From NCBI GenBank assembly GCA_963920705.1, contig OY987231.1, forward strand, positions 16,159,024 through 16,223,023: a stretch of 64,000 nt of DNA, in the 5' to 3' direction. The notes under the pieces are model-generated. The model made no database searches, was not told the DNA's origin, and worked only from the letters and a program-made list of their open reading frames with translations. Made by a program: the position numbers and the translations under genes. Shown here piece after piece: positions 1-13,197 of this stretch; position 1 is the stretch's first letter; every line of letters begins with the position of its first letter. This DNA comes from Odiellus spinosus (lineage: Eukaryota > Arthropoda > Arachnida > Opiliones > Phalangiidae).

Positions 1-114
1 GTTCAGTTCAGTCTAGGAGCCACAGAAACAAAACAAAAAATTTCTGCTATTCTAATTCTATCATTGCCATTTTGAGGGAACTTGTAGATAGACGGTCTTG
101 GTTATTTAGGTAAA

Positions 115-1186
115 ATGGTTAGAGTTTGTTGTTTGAAGATTTGTAAAAAGGAAAAGTTGCGTTTTTCCCGAATATCTGCTATTATAAAAAACCAAGGCGA
201 AGCTACACATAAATTGTCTATTGAGAGTTTTGAGACTTGAGAGGCGGAATCTTTGGTTGAAAGTGAAGCCTTGGAGCAGCGGTGTGAATGTTAACAGAAA
301 AACTGAGAAAATACATTCGAAACATTTTTCTCAAGTAAGAATGCTTTTTTCTAATACGAAATTCAACTAATAATCTAGGTTATTTTAAATTACCAATTAT
401 CATTTAATAGGTGCTCCCACAACCTTATTTGATCAAAGTAACGGTAACCCAAACTTGGTACCAAGCCCAACCTGTAGCTACGGTGGTTGAAAAGGCGTTT
501 AAGAGATGAGAGGAGAAAAATCGTTCACTGTTAAAACCAGTCACTAATGTAATGAGTGTTCCTAATTTGACATTACCTGAGTTTACAAATCCCTTTAATG
601 GAGCTGAAGAGCTTGAGTCTAATGATCCCGTTACCGAAAATGTATCTTACGCTAGCATTAGTAAGTTCCACGTCACTAATAATATTTTTCTTTTAATATT
701 CGTAGCTAAGTGAGAACTAATTGATATTTCGTAATTTAGGTTCTACGACTCCAGATATTATTAAGGCTGTACCGTTGTAAGAGGAGGTTGGTGATGAAGC
801 TGAAAATGATCCAGCAATTAAAAACTTTAGCCAGCATTCAAAGGAGCTGTGTGAAATTAGAATATTCATTTCATCCATTGGCAAATATACCCAGACATTG
901 CAAGATTTAAACGTAAGTGTTATTGATAGAGAGTATTGATTCTAGTACGCAAGCTGTCATTCACAGTACAAATTCTAGGACTCAAACGCTATTTAGAACA
1001 ATTGTTTGAACTGGAATTCGTAGAGTTAAATTTATGTTGAACGTGTGATTGGTTTGTTACGGCAAAAGTGTAAAATTTTGTGATCGACCCTTCTTTTGCA
1101 AAACTTTTGCACGGCGCTTCAGAATTGGAAAAAGAAAAAATTCCACCGATTGATAAAATATTAACTGTTGCTTGAAGGCTAATTAA
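115..1186 (+). pseudogene. Degraded THAP-domain / DDE_Tnp_4 transposase, multi-exon relic
   Basis: An ATG at 115 opens a frame beginning MVRVCCLKICKK, followed by an FxRI...NQGEATHKLS stretch typical of transposon THAP zinc-finger domains. The frame is then broken by a TGA. The exon seems to end at a GTAAGA near 335, just after a THAP-like SKHF motif. The next exon (411-660) starts GAPTTLFDQSN...LVPSP in a shifted frame, which is the usual end of a THAP domain, and closes at GTAAGT. A third exon-like block (740-912) has good AG/GTAAGT borders but carries an in-frame TAA. From about 1030 a frame reads IYVERVIGLLRQK and, after a shift, IDKILTVA...LINL, which is the C-terminal end of a DDE_Tnp_4 catalytic domain around its glutamate. 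The first two catalytic aspartates and the core between are missing. Stops, frame slips and the missing core make it a dead copy. Domain assignment is by motif reading only. Confidence 0.72.
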
Positions 1187-2074
1187 TCTAATGTCCCCGG
1201 TGATTCCAATTTCATGAATAAATGAATGCTAACCTGTACCCAGGGTTTTTTGGACCGTAGAACTCGGATTTTCAATTTAGAAGATCCGTTCAGTAGTTTC
1301 GGAGATATGGATTGTCACTTTAGGAGATTTGACTTTGACCCCCAACAGTAACCTCTGTTTTTCTCAGCTACTAATTGAGATAAAAACACTCAAAGGGTCT
1401 CATTTTAAAGGTAATGGGGAGCTCTTTTCGAAAAAAGATTTAGTTTTAAACTGTCTCTAAATTAACAATGAAAAATATTGATTTTTAACACTTTACCTTT
1501 GACCTTGAAAATAGCTTATCATCGATTTTCAAAATTATATTTCTCTGGGAATTTTCTGCCCACGGTTTATTAGTATACCAAAAATTGCGAGGGTAAAATT
1601 TTTCGTTTTCGAGATAAAATATGTTTTTCAACCCCCAGTGCAACAAAACATAAAATGAAAAAATGTATATTATTTAATTCATTTTGAACAAAAAGATGGA
1701 ATATCCTTATTCAACCTTTAGGCTATCCTCATATATTCCCTTCCCTATACGTTAATAAAACTGATCTTAATTAAAGGATATGAATAGATTTACCTCCAAG
1801 GCTCCAAATAATACTATTGGGATTTTACATAGCGAATCTGGATTTTAAATATTTTATTTTAACAAACTGGTTAACGGATTGTTCTCAACTTGCCATAATG
1901 GAAACAGTATCCCCAAAAGCAATCGAAATTCCCCCAAAATGGTTAGTCAAAAACTAATGAAACATAATGAGTAAGTGTCCTATATACTCCTATAATTTCA
2001 TAGCAAATAAGAAAAGGTCTTTTAACAGATTGAGGCCCTTTTTCTGGTCCCTTTAAAGGGACTATCCGCTATTT
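1187..2074. other. AT-rich non-coding stretch
   Basis: No open frame of useful length and no splice-bounded exon is visible. It may be the 3' flank or remains of the THAP transposon, but I recognise no terminal repeat. Confidence 0.4.
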
Positions 2075-2692
2075 TTAAATCCCCTTTAAGTCGCCTTCTT
2101 TTATAGCTTAGCACTGAGTTAGCAGACGACGTTGACCATTGTACAGTCAAAGCTAGGCTGTATCAGACGCCGATGAAACCCTCCTTTGAAGTCTATTACT
2201 CCCGGGTCTTGTCTACCCCTCTCTGTATGGGTTATTCTCAAAAGGCGCGATTCGTACGCCTCCTAACGGTAGATGTTTTCGGAGCGGGAGCTCGTCGAGC
2301 GAAAATCTCTAGCAGCCTTGGAGTTCGTCCAAAAAACGTCGTCGTTTGTGGAGAGAGAGAATTTCCAATTTTCCGTAGACATGGGGGATGAAGTAGGACC
2401 CCTTCTAACTCGTAAAATTGGGAATTTTACCCATACAGAGAGGAGCGCTATATGGAATATTGGAGTAATTGACTTCAAAGGAGGGTTTCATCGGCTTCTG
2501 GCTGTGTGTATAAGGGAAGATCATTTTAAAGGGGCAAATTTCCGAGCATTTAAAGGCCCTATCTGCTCTGAAACTTGCCCCTTTAAAATGCTCTTCCCTT
2601 ACGCACACAGCCTAGCTTTGACTGTACAATTTGTTTTGTAAAACTTCGTCTGCTAAGCTAGAAAAGAAGGCGACTTTAAAGGGGATTTGAAA
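2075..2692. repeat. Long palindromic MITE-like element, interrupted by another MITE
   Basis: The left arm (about 2075-2163: AATCCCCTTTAAGTCGCCTT ... GTACAGTCAAAGCTAGGCTG) pairs with the right arm (about 2600-2692: CAGCCTAGCTTTGACTGTAC ... AAGGCGACTTTAAAGGGGAT). The middle also holds short inverted repeats built on CCTTTAAA. A second element (2164-2500) is inserted in it and has duplicated 7 bp of it. A related half copy lies at about 42378-42560. Two arms of about 90 bp with no coding capacity fit a foldback or MITE-type element. Confidence 0.65.
2164..2500 (+). mobile_element. MITE family A, copy 1 (7-bp target duplication)
   Basis: The 337-bp element has inverted ends around CAGAAGCCGATGAAACCCTC (the left end reads CAGACG here). 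It is flanked by GCTGTAT (2157-2163) and GCTGTGT (2501-2507), a 7-bp target duplication with one mismatch. Three other copies in the window share its full length. Short open frames inside it are shared by all copies in both directions and look like by-products of its GC content rather than a gene. Confidence 0.8.
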
Positions 2693-5600
2693 AGAGTTAG
2701 TTTTTGCTCCCCGTTACATTGTACGAAACGTTATTTTTCCTATAATCGCCCGTGTTTATTATTGATCCCGAAGAATCTGATAACCTTTATCAAAAAGCCT
2801 GGTCATGTTAGATACGGGAAACATCTAAACGGATTATCAAAACCGCGGGATTTCTTATATTACAAGATATTTCGGAAAACCCAAACGCGTGAGGTGTCAA
2901 ATATAATCAAAAGCCCACAATATCCTTAGAAATAAAGACAAAGTGGACTACATGACAAGAACCGAGCCTGAAAATTAATATCAGAGGGCACGTGTCGGCG
3001 AATATTTACAAATCCCGGCTTTAGAAATCTACTATACGTATAGTTTGGTTTGAGCGCCCAGTGCAGAGTTAATATCGTGTCGAAAACTTTTGGGGACGCC
3101 GAACCCGTGAAGGCCAAATTAAATACCAGTATATCACGCGATGTTTCGTTTGTTCTCTCACCAGGGGACGCTATAACTGATAGAAAAATAGAAACGGGGT
3201 CGCGTCTATCTATCACGTAATAATAACGATAAAAGTATATGGCAGATACTATCGACACCACGCGTTCTATAATAGAAGAAATCCTTGTAGGACATTGTAA
3301 AAAACAATGTTCGAGCAAATGTTTTTGTCATACGCTTAATAGAGGGTCTCTACGATGAAGGATATTTTTTTTATTAATTCTATTCGGGGTTTGGTTCGGC
3401 GTAGCACGCTTCATCGGATCCAAAAGGAAGTGCACCGATATCAACGTTTGTTTTATGGGAACAAGTTGGCCCTACTCTCTTAACGTTTAAATTCAAATAT
3501 ATTCTTGAAAACAATACATCTTGTACAAATTTCGGATGGATAATGTAAAAAAAAGTTCTATTTCGTTGCCGTTGGAATAGTAAACACGTCATTATCTTCA
3601 TCCCCGAAATTTCCAATGGAGGTTGGGGGACAGATAACTTAGAAATAGGGTGTACAAAAGCTTTGAACTCTTTGCAATACCAAAGCTGAACTCGGATGTG
3701 CAACGAATTTCAAATGTGTGCCTAACTTTATCCCTCTCAAAACTACCAAATCTTTGATATTGAGTTATCTAGTACCCATGGTTCAAATATAATTATGAGA
3801 GGAATAGAATCGGAATAAAGACGCAAATAGTATTTGGAGTTCGTATTTATTTAATTAATGAACAAAAAAACCTATTTTGTTAAACCGAAAACTCGCTCCT
3901 ACAAGCTTTCTTTGTACGAAAGATCCATATACCCCTTGGGCTTAAACAAACCACTAACCAGCGCCCAATTCCTAGAAACATTTGAAAGAAAAGCGAACAT
4001 TTGAGAGGACGTAGGAATATAATTTACAATTTTGAAAATGCCGAGGATAGTTTTCAAAACATTGAAATTCCAGTATCCTTTTATGTAATTTTGTTTTAAA
4101 TCTTTCTGACAAGTAGTAAGCGTTTTAAAAGGGATTTTACAAGGAACTAATACATCCTCTTCAGAACTGCACACTGTAAAATATATATAAAGCTATTTTT
4201 GTTTCTGAAATACGATTACTAGGGCTTTGTCTAAAACTTGTAAAAAGAAGATGAGATTTATGGCGCGTAATCTTTGATCGCTTCTAAGATACCAGATCTA
4301 TGGATAACAGCCACCCCTGTTCTAACTACTTTCATTTCTATAAAGATAAATTTTGGGTATCAATCCTCCTCAGCTTCTTCCAATAAAATAAATTATATTA
4401 AGAATCTTTAATAGATTATTAACGCACTTCATATACATAGACCGCCGTTCTAATAGTTTCAGTGAGTGTGGGAAGACGCGAGGAAAGGAGGAGGAACGAA
4501 AGGTCAGGGTTCAAACGTTAAGCGTACGTGATCGAGTTAAATATGATGCTAATGAGCGGAAACTATTAGAAAAGGGAGACCTTCCATTTTTATATGCCCT
4601 TTGGCTAAAATATAATAATTTGAAATTGAAATTCAGTCGATGTAGATATATAGGGGTTTTTTTTATAACCGTGGAGATAGAAAAAGACGAAACGGGTGAG
4701 ATAAAATCCCTAGGCGAGACCTTTGTAACAATTATTACTTATTACGTTGTCTTTTTATTATATTTTTTTGTCAGCACTGTCTTTTTTGATATTTTAACCA
4801 AAAAACGGGCTATCGGGTTTAAACATATATAATACGCCGGTACAAACATTTTTTCCCCATTTATTCTCGAGAGTGGTAGCGATTGTCGTAGCTATAAGAG
4901 GTTAAGCAAGTGTACTTCCGGTTCGAAATAATGTTTAGAATTAATAATTAGCCGCTTTATATTCCACCCTCCCAATCCCGTATTATGTTTGTATAGGATA
5001 TGAACTTGGAAATTTTGAATGAAGTGATAAAATCTATACTATAACGACTTTATTCTATCAGATGGGCGTTCCGAATATCTCATCGTGTTCGCGGTTAAAA
5101 ATGGTGTAGGGCATATATTAAATTATTTCACAAAGGGATCGTATACAAAATACTGAGCTTCAAGAATAATTTTCTTGGCCGTTAACTGCGGTAGACCTAC
5201 ACTGACACAAGTGCCCAAGTATCCAGTGAGTCTTTGAGCGGATGCGATTAATCAGTATTTATGAGATTACTCGGGTTGCTTTTTCAAGCAGGCAGTCATG
5301 GGATTGGGGGCTATACAAAGACCGACCCGTTTCGGACATAACCACAGATACAGGTTGAGAGACATGTGCTTGAAGACCAGTCCTGGATTAAACACAACTG
5401 GGGTACGTGCCCTGGGTCTCGTAATTTTTGGGGGCCAACAAAATTAGAAATATCATTTTTTCTGAACACTTTTTAAGCTCTTTGGGTTATGTTGGATTGG
5501 GTTAGGTTGGGCTAGACTTTAATGTATTTGAGGTCTTCCTGACAGAATAATTATCATAATAATTGACACTATTTTGATATCCTCATCATTTAATACGTAC

Positions 5601-7324
5601 CGTAACCAAAGGGCAGCAGCGTCGCGTTTCAAAAATCATCTTTCACATCTTGGATCCTCATTGTTTACAGTTTGAGCTACCCCTATTTTATAAATTGCTA
5701 CTAAGAGTCCGATGTTCTTGTTAATAGCAAGATTGTCAACAGTTCCTTGAGAATCGATCGTATCTCAAACACGCGCGGCGAATCAAAAATATATAATAAT
5801 ATTTAATTATAAATAATAACGACAACATGATGAATGGGTTAAACAACCCCGGTCATAACCGGAAACGAGTAAATTAGGCGTGAAAAACACTTTGTAAAAT
5901 GAAAAAATAGTCATGTTTTCAACTTTTCGCATGAGCTTGAATTGAACAACAGCATGCCAATAAACATACAATCGTCTGGATGATAATCAACAGACCATAG
6001 CTTATTGTAATCTCTAGTATCTAAAAACAATTAAATATGGTTAAAACAATGAAGCAAAATTCCAATCTCGTATAACTTTTTTTTTTTTTTTTGGTCTGAG
6101 GCTTAGACGTTTTGTTTATTAGTCGCTATTAGAACTTGATTCACGCATCAGTTTAGTCTCATTAAGACGACCGAAAACGTTGTCTCAAAACTTTGTGTAT
6201 TATTTGCATCGCCACATTCTACGTGTCTTCCGGTGTTGTCTTTTCGGTCTTAATTTCAATCATCAGACTGTTTCTGTGTTTAAAGTCAAGGAACCGATTA
6301 AGTAATCAGTGGTTTGAAGGAAAAGTAAAGTTAACGCTTCTTAAATTGAAGCCTTTTTTTCTCAAAGGTCAATACATGTTGATATGGTCTTCATTATATT
6401 TGAATACAAATGGCAAAGGGGATGACATACCATTGATGTTGCTTGGTACTCTCCTCTCGAAGAATCATTGGCAGATAACTTCGTTTAATCAAATCAATCA
6501 ATCTAATCATAAAATAATCAATTCTTTTTAATTTAATACCGAAATATTTATCGAATTTCATCATAATTTAATCGACCTAGTACAATTACCACATGTTATA
6601 CGGCAGTGGCGGCTGAGTAGGCTATGCAGTATAGAGTCCCTTCGTGGTCTGAGGAGAACTTTTAAGATTTTTCTAAGAGATTTCAGCATATAGAGAGAAA
6701 CAGTTAACTTAATAGTACATACACGAAAAATGTCCACAAATGCTAATTTTTTAAATTGAAGTATTATAATCATTAACCACCCAAAGAGTGCAGAAATAAA
6801 TTTGTTTGTCTACACCCAAGCACGAAATCCGGCGAAACGCTTCGAATACCACAATATTTAAGTCTAAAAATAAAGCTATTAATTCGTATTGTCGCGAAAT
6901 AAAGAGCAAAAAGTGGAAAATTTTAAAATTCGTAGCACGACGCCTCATTTCTCAGCGACAAAAAAATAACAATAGTATAAGTAATTTTAGAGGCCTTCCG
7001 TTTGTATAATCTTTGTGTAGAGACACATGAGCCCAATTATGACTCGGCTATTTACATTTAATGGTACGTGTCGCTTCATGATCGTAAATGTGACGAGTTT
7101 AAGCGACACTGAAAGACGTGATGTCTCTCGTGTTTTTCTTTTTCTGGAGGATGATATCGATTCATCAACTTTCATTGTCAAACACAATTTGCATACTCGT
7201 TGAAAAGACTACATACATGGGTAACCAAGCTAAATAACATTAGGTTTAAAGAATAAATACTGCTACCCAGAACTAATTTATGTATATAAGAACATGCGAC
7301 AAACAATAATCTAAACCCATCCTC
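2693..7324. other. Non-coding host DNA with small unassigned open frames
   Basis: No gene is recognised. The longest open stretch (2926-3318, minus, 130 codons) and those at 3380-3703, 3899-4174 and 6193-6531 have no motif, no splice context and AT-driven composition, so I do not call them. There is a T-run at about 6077-6092. The segment 5480-5520 is rich in TTGGGTTAGG-like sequence, similar to 7490-7515. Confidence 0.4.
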
Positions 7325-7595
7325 GAATGGTATGCGTCCGCTTGCGCAGTTTCCCACTTGTGCATTTTCATTTGTGCAGTAGCCATTTGCGCGATTTCCC
7401 AATTGCGCATTTCCATTCGCGCGGTTCCCATTTTGCGCAGTTTGCCATTCGAGCTGTCCACAAGAGGGACATTCTAGTTCGAGTGATTAACTAACCCTAA
7501 CCTAACATAACCTGCAAATGAACACTGCTCAAATGAAAAACTGCGCAAAAGGAAATGCGCTTGTGGGAACTGCCAAAAAGGGAACTGCGCAATTA
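7325..7595. repeat. Foldback repeat built from TTGCGCAGTT-type motifs
   Basis: The left arm repeats variants of TTGCGCAGTTTCCCA every 13-20 bases (7340-7445). The right arm (about 7510-7592) carries the inverse, for example GGGAACTGCGCAATT. Between them is CTAACCCTAACCTAACATAA. Inverted ends made of iterated short motifs with no coding capacity fit a foldback/MITE-type element. Confidence 0.5.
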
Positions 7596-10500
7596 TTAAC
7601 TATAGGTCTAGATTTATTTAAATCCAAAGTAAATATGAAACATTACTAAGAAACGTGAGTTTGAAATATTGATTTGTATAAAAATACGAAACTTTTAAGC
7701 CTTATATATGAACGGTTTTTCTAGCATATATATTTCCAAATAAAAACTATATTTTACTTCTATCTCCCCGATTTGATGTATCATAATGTTTCCTTCGAGA
7801 GATAGAGAGAGGATAGTCATCAGTGGCTGGGAAAAGCGGAGTTCGTATTCAGGAAATGGAGCAATGATATAGACACCCGGGACTTTTATTTTGACGATTT
7901 TTCAGCTTGAGAATGCAATGTTTCAGTCTCCAACTACCATTCGATTTCTTGTTTTGATATAAAGGTTCTTATATTTCTACGCCCTGCAAACTTAAAGTGT
8001 AATGGACAATATAGAGCGAGAGACGGAGAGTGGATGACATCTTCCATCAACTTCGCTTCGTTCTCTAAAAAAAGATTTCTCGTCTGAAATATAAAAAAAG
8101 AAAACGATATGTTGGACACAGGTATTCACTCTAAAAAGTTCATTTTGTCAACATAGGAGTCGTAATGCTTCCCCAGGAATATTTTTCTTCATCTCGTTGG
8201 ACAGCTGTTTCTCTTAAACTCGACATTATATCCTTAAAAGGGAAATATCGACGATATTCCGAGAATGGAAGATTTTTTGAGCCTCTACCTATTGAAAGTG
8301 AAAATTGATGAAATCATCAAAACTTAAAAAGGATTACGAATTTTACGCGAAAAGTTACATCTGAAATATATTTTTTAATCATCTGACATTTTAAATTCGT
8401 TAGGATAATAATATCTTACAATTATTTCAAATTAAATTAATCTCATCACTTTGCTACAATTTACCAAAGTAGAAAAATATTTAAAACATTTTTTAGATAT
8501 CAAGATAAGTGATTTTAAGTGATAATCTATTCAAGATTTTAACTAAAGGGGTATTTAAGTTACCTCAATGTTTCTAGTACCATTGTGAGTCAAGCCCTAA
8601 GTAGAGAGAAACAGACAATTCGGAACTGATCCGAATTGAACTCGCCTTATAAATATTATGACAACTCAGCAATGAAGGCAAAGCTGAGAAAGACGGGTGG
8701 AATTTACACTATCCCCTTTATTAAAAACATATGTATAGATATTTAAATTTTATTAATTACCAGGCCAAAATACCTCCGAACTTGCTAATGACTATAAACC
8801 TTTTCTTCGCGCATTTAAATCTATAAAATAAATTTTACTCTTAACCAAATTTATTCCGCTTTGACTAACATTATATTAATCACATTAAATTTAAAGAAAC
8901 TTTCACCCGAAGCTAAATAAAATCTTCGCGTGCCACCCTTTATCCACACGCTTCAAAGAAAAAAAAAGACATAAAAGTACTAATCATGTAAAAAAAAGGG
9001 ACGAAAAGGTTATAGAAGAATACATCGCCAACAGGCTTTAACTTCGAGTCTTCGACTCGCAAAAAATACGGCAGCTGGTCTCTCCCAAAACGAAATGAAA
9101 TCAAGGAGCGACGACTCTCAATTAGAAGAGAAAATTTGACTCAAAGACAAAAAAATAAATCCTGGGACCCTCGAAAAGAAATCAAGCGACGAAAAGTTTA
9201 GGAGGGAGAAATAAAAGGAGCGGCGACAACAGTCGCGTCAGGAAAACTAAAGCGTTTTCCAACGTAGCTTAAGCTACTAATATCTCTAAGGAACGAAATA
9301 ACAGAAATAGATCGAACCTTAGTTTCGCGCTGGTTGCAAACTTAAGTAGAAATAGAGTAAGTGAAAATAAAAAACGGAATTTGGAAAAGCGCAATTTCAA
9401 ATTCACCATCTGCGATTTAATGCCGATGATTAAATTGGCGGGGGTATCAAGTCGGTGGCGTAATCGAAATAGTTTTTGGCGTAGAAATATAATCATCTCT
9501 TAAATACACGTGTAACTGGGATAGGGGCTGCGCCAATTTATAAAAATCTAAGACGAGTAGAAAGAAAACACGTGTAGTACGATCGAAAAGCAAGTGGTGA
9601 CTCTGACATAACACTCGATAATTTTTTTTTTTTTTTTTTTTTTCTTTTCCATTCTCATTTCTCACCCCTAGTATCCGTTCAAAGTATTCGAAGCAACGCG
9701 TGCATAACTGATAGATGGTAGTGATACTACCGGCTTTTCCCATCCGTCAACATTACTCAATTGTTTGAAATTGATTAAAATTGCTGTAGATGCCAGGGGG
9801 AAATGAATTTAGTCTGACATGTTAAAAATTGTAGTATGTATTAAGTTATTGGATCGCTGTCTTTAACAAACAATTCATAGATATGGAAGGTAATTCAGTT
9901 TTAAACATAGTTGAAATCTCTGACTGATGAGACGAACGACATCGCGTGATGACCATCAAACTTACTAAAAGTCAAAATTGAACCGTGAGAAATTATTTAG
10001 TTGTCCAAATATTACTATGGCCATGGCTCATGGCCCTAGATAGTATTTTAGGTGTGGTTTAGTTTAATTTGCACGGGTGTAATAAACGATATATTATGTG
10101 GTATAGAGTGATATTACATTTCCGATTTTAATTAGGCTTAGTTTACGATACTGGTTTTTCAACTTTCTTCGAAAATCTTGATTTATTCGACGTGAATATA
10201 ATTAATACATATCTATAAGACGTACATGCTCGGAATTATAATAAATTCTACAGGATTTCTCCCGCTTACAAGAACCATAGACGAATTTACTCTCTCGTCT
10301 ACGTTACTTAAAACTAAATTTCTTAATAATTTAGTGAGTTAAAGGCTAGGTGTAAAAATGATATACTCGTATTAAAACGGTATATTTGCATTTGACCTTA
10401 CATGCTGCGTCGTCCCGCTTTGAGGCTCAACTTTACACGTGTATCTCCATGTAGCCATTAATTTTATGGCGTATAAATGGCGAGAAGGGGGAGGTGGAAG

Positions 10501-12902
10501 TTTAATAAGCCTTGCCGCGTTACATAAAAAGAAAAATCTCGTAATGACGGTGATTTGGAATCTTCGGCAATTGGTATTTTCCGGTGCCGATATTTGACAA
10601 GACGAGTGATCGAAGATATATAACCTAACACGCGCGAAGAATTAAAAACGGACTACTCACACTGACTCGCGAGACCACTTATCTTGAAAGCGGAAAGGCT
10701 GAAGGACGAAAGAGATCTCGTATCCCTTCAAAAATACTTAATTAACTTGTCGCGAAAGAACCTTTCTTTTCTAGTTTTCACCTGTCCGTAATGTAACGAG
10801 AGAAAAAAAATTTGTACTCGAAGAATTGAGTCGTTTGTACCCGGTTATATTTTATTTCATTATTTATTGCCCTTTATTTTTCTTCTCTAATTTTTTTTTA
10901 TGAACGTGATTTGTATATTTTATATCTAAGATAAAACTATTTTGAAAAATTCAAACTTTTCGACAGAAATCTGGGATTTTATCTCATTTTTACATACATA
11001 ATCTCTCTATACATATAGCGTAGACCTTATTTTTTGCGATTTTTTGTGTTTTTAGTATGTCTTGTCAGAACTCTAGTTCATCTATGGATCAGAATGACTA
11101 AAGACTGAGATTAGAAAAAGAGCCGAGTCATAGTGTAGTATATTTTAATTAATCTCGGATTAAGCCTCTCGTAGAAGTACGCATTAAACCTCTCCAGTCG
11201 TTGATTAGAAATATTCTATCTAGTGATGTCGTCACCGAGGGAAAGACACTCTAAAATTTTCTGCGCACAAAATTCAGTTTTGACATTGAGTTCGGACTCT
11301 AATGTTAGTCCAAAAGATTGCAAAAAAATTGTACAGCTAAGTTCGTGATTGTCTGACCTATTGGTCGTCACATCACGTGATTGTCTGATCCTTTTGTCGT
11401 CACATCACCTGATTATTCCAGGACCCCTCTGTATTTAACCGCTCTGCTATGGACCAGTGTCAATATCTTTATTGGAGCCTGGAGGAACTCTTAGACATAT
11501 TAACTTAGTGAGGTGGTAATATAATATGGTATTGATAGATTAAATTTACCGTCATGATTATATTAAACTCAACCATGCATACGAGAGACTATACAATTTG
11601 CTTTGTACAGTACCCATTACACGAAATTTCCGTTTTGTATCTTGTTTCTTTTTCTGACGCTTCGTAGCGTCCCCGATATGAAATGTTTTTTTTATTTGAC
11701 ATTGACAAGTGCTGACATCTGTAATATGTGAGGGGATAGAAATGGGTGTATATTTTTAGCAACCGAGCAAGGTGATTCCATTTAAATGGTTCATTAAACA
11801 TAAGCGCATATTTTTCCCTAACTGCCGAGATAAAATAAAATATAACGCTTGTTATTTGTATTAACATTTATGATAATATCAGAAGCGTATGATTTACTGG
11901 GAAGTATGCAACGTTCGACAATGTCTAATGTGGCGAACTTCATTGTTTGACCAAGAAGTCGTATTTCAAACCCTCTCATTGCCACCTAACCCACAAAAGG
12001 ATCAGGTTCTAAAACTTCAGTGGTGAGCATCGTATGCCAATAAGAGACTGCATATGAGCCAAAAAATACTCGAATCCGAGCACGGCTTGGACATTTGTGT
12101 TCATTATTGTTTCTACCTACTCTGCTTATGATTAGTTCCATCTTAACGTAGTGTCTTAAGAATCAATATGGACTATAGCATAGATTATTGCACTAAACTG
12201 AAGAATTGCGCTTATATTACGACAACTCTCGTGTTCCTCGGGTCCATGATAAAGACCTTGTGAACTGGTGTTATGTCCATGTTCCGCGCAAAAGCAAAGG
12301 CGCTGCCATATTTGATTTGTGTGAGAAAAATATAAAATTTGAGATTTCTCAATAAAGTTTCTAGTTTCTCTTCTACAAAATAGATCGTTTAGCCTTAGCA
12401 AAATTGAATGTTTTTTTCGAATGTCAAAACTTCTAAACCAATTTTAAAATACCCCCAAGCGAGGTTTTTTAATTTAATTCTGTATATATATATATTGAAA
12501 AAAAAAATCTGCCAGCCTACCGATTCAAATTTTATTTAAAGAAGATGATCGTTGATATAATTTACTGCTAAAAATTTCATCGCGTGGCAAAGATTAGCGC
12601 CACTAACTATTATTATAATAATTTCTAGTTTCTCCCCTTTCTATGAGTCTTAGAATTGTTTAAAAAAAGGCAATTTAAAGCCGGAGGACACGAAAATAGT
12701 TTGAAAATGACGTGTTTTCTTGGCACCTTGGTTAGTATTATACGTTTGAAGACAACCCGAATAAGAATAATGAAGTTAAACAAGATGGGAAAGTTCATAA
12801 GGAAGCCAGACCCCGGGAAACAATTTTGAGATTTTTTTAGGGGTTTGTGGAGTTTTTTCGTAAAATTTTGTGTGATTTGACCAATTTTTATGAGATTTAT
12901 GG
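7596..12902. other. Non-coding AT-rich host DNA
   Basis: No gene is supported. It contains a T-tract at about 9621-9644, a short TA microsatellite near 12483-12496 and scattered open frames under 100 codons without recognisable motifs. Nothing else stands out. Confidence 0.4.
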
Positions 12903-13197
12903 AGCTGAAAAAAATTCCAGACAAGCGACAAGTTTTATTTTTTAAGTAGGAAAAAGCTGAAAAAAATTCCAGACAAGCGACAAGTTTTATTTTTTAAGTA
13001 GGAAAAAGCTGGAAAAAAATTCCAGACAAGCGACAAGTTTTATTTTTTAAGTAGGAAAAAGCTGAAAAAAATTCCAGACAAGCGACAAGTTTTATTTTTT
13101 AAGTAGGAAAAAGCTGAAAAAAATTCCAGACAAGCGACAAGTTTTATTTTTTAAGTAGGAAAAAGCTGAAAAAAATTCCAGATAAGCGACAAGTTTA
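12903..13197. repeat. 52-bp tandem repeat, about 5.7 units
   Basis: Units start near 12903, 12955, 13007, 13060, 13112 and 13164. Each contains ATTCCAGACAAGCGACAAGT followed by a T-rich stretch and TTAAGTAGGAAA. Units are nearly identical, differing mostly by one A in a run, so the array is young. Confidence 0.9.

Noticed and set aside
2926-3318. 130-codon open frame, minus strand
   Set aside because: No motif, no splice or promoter context, and not repeated elsewhere; length is within chance for the region.
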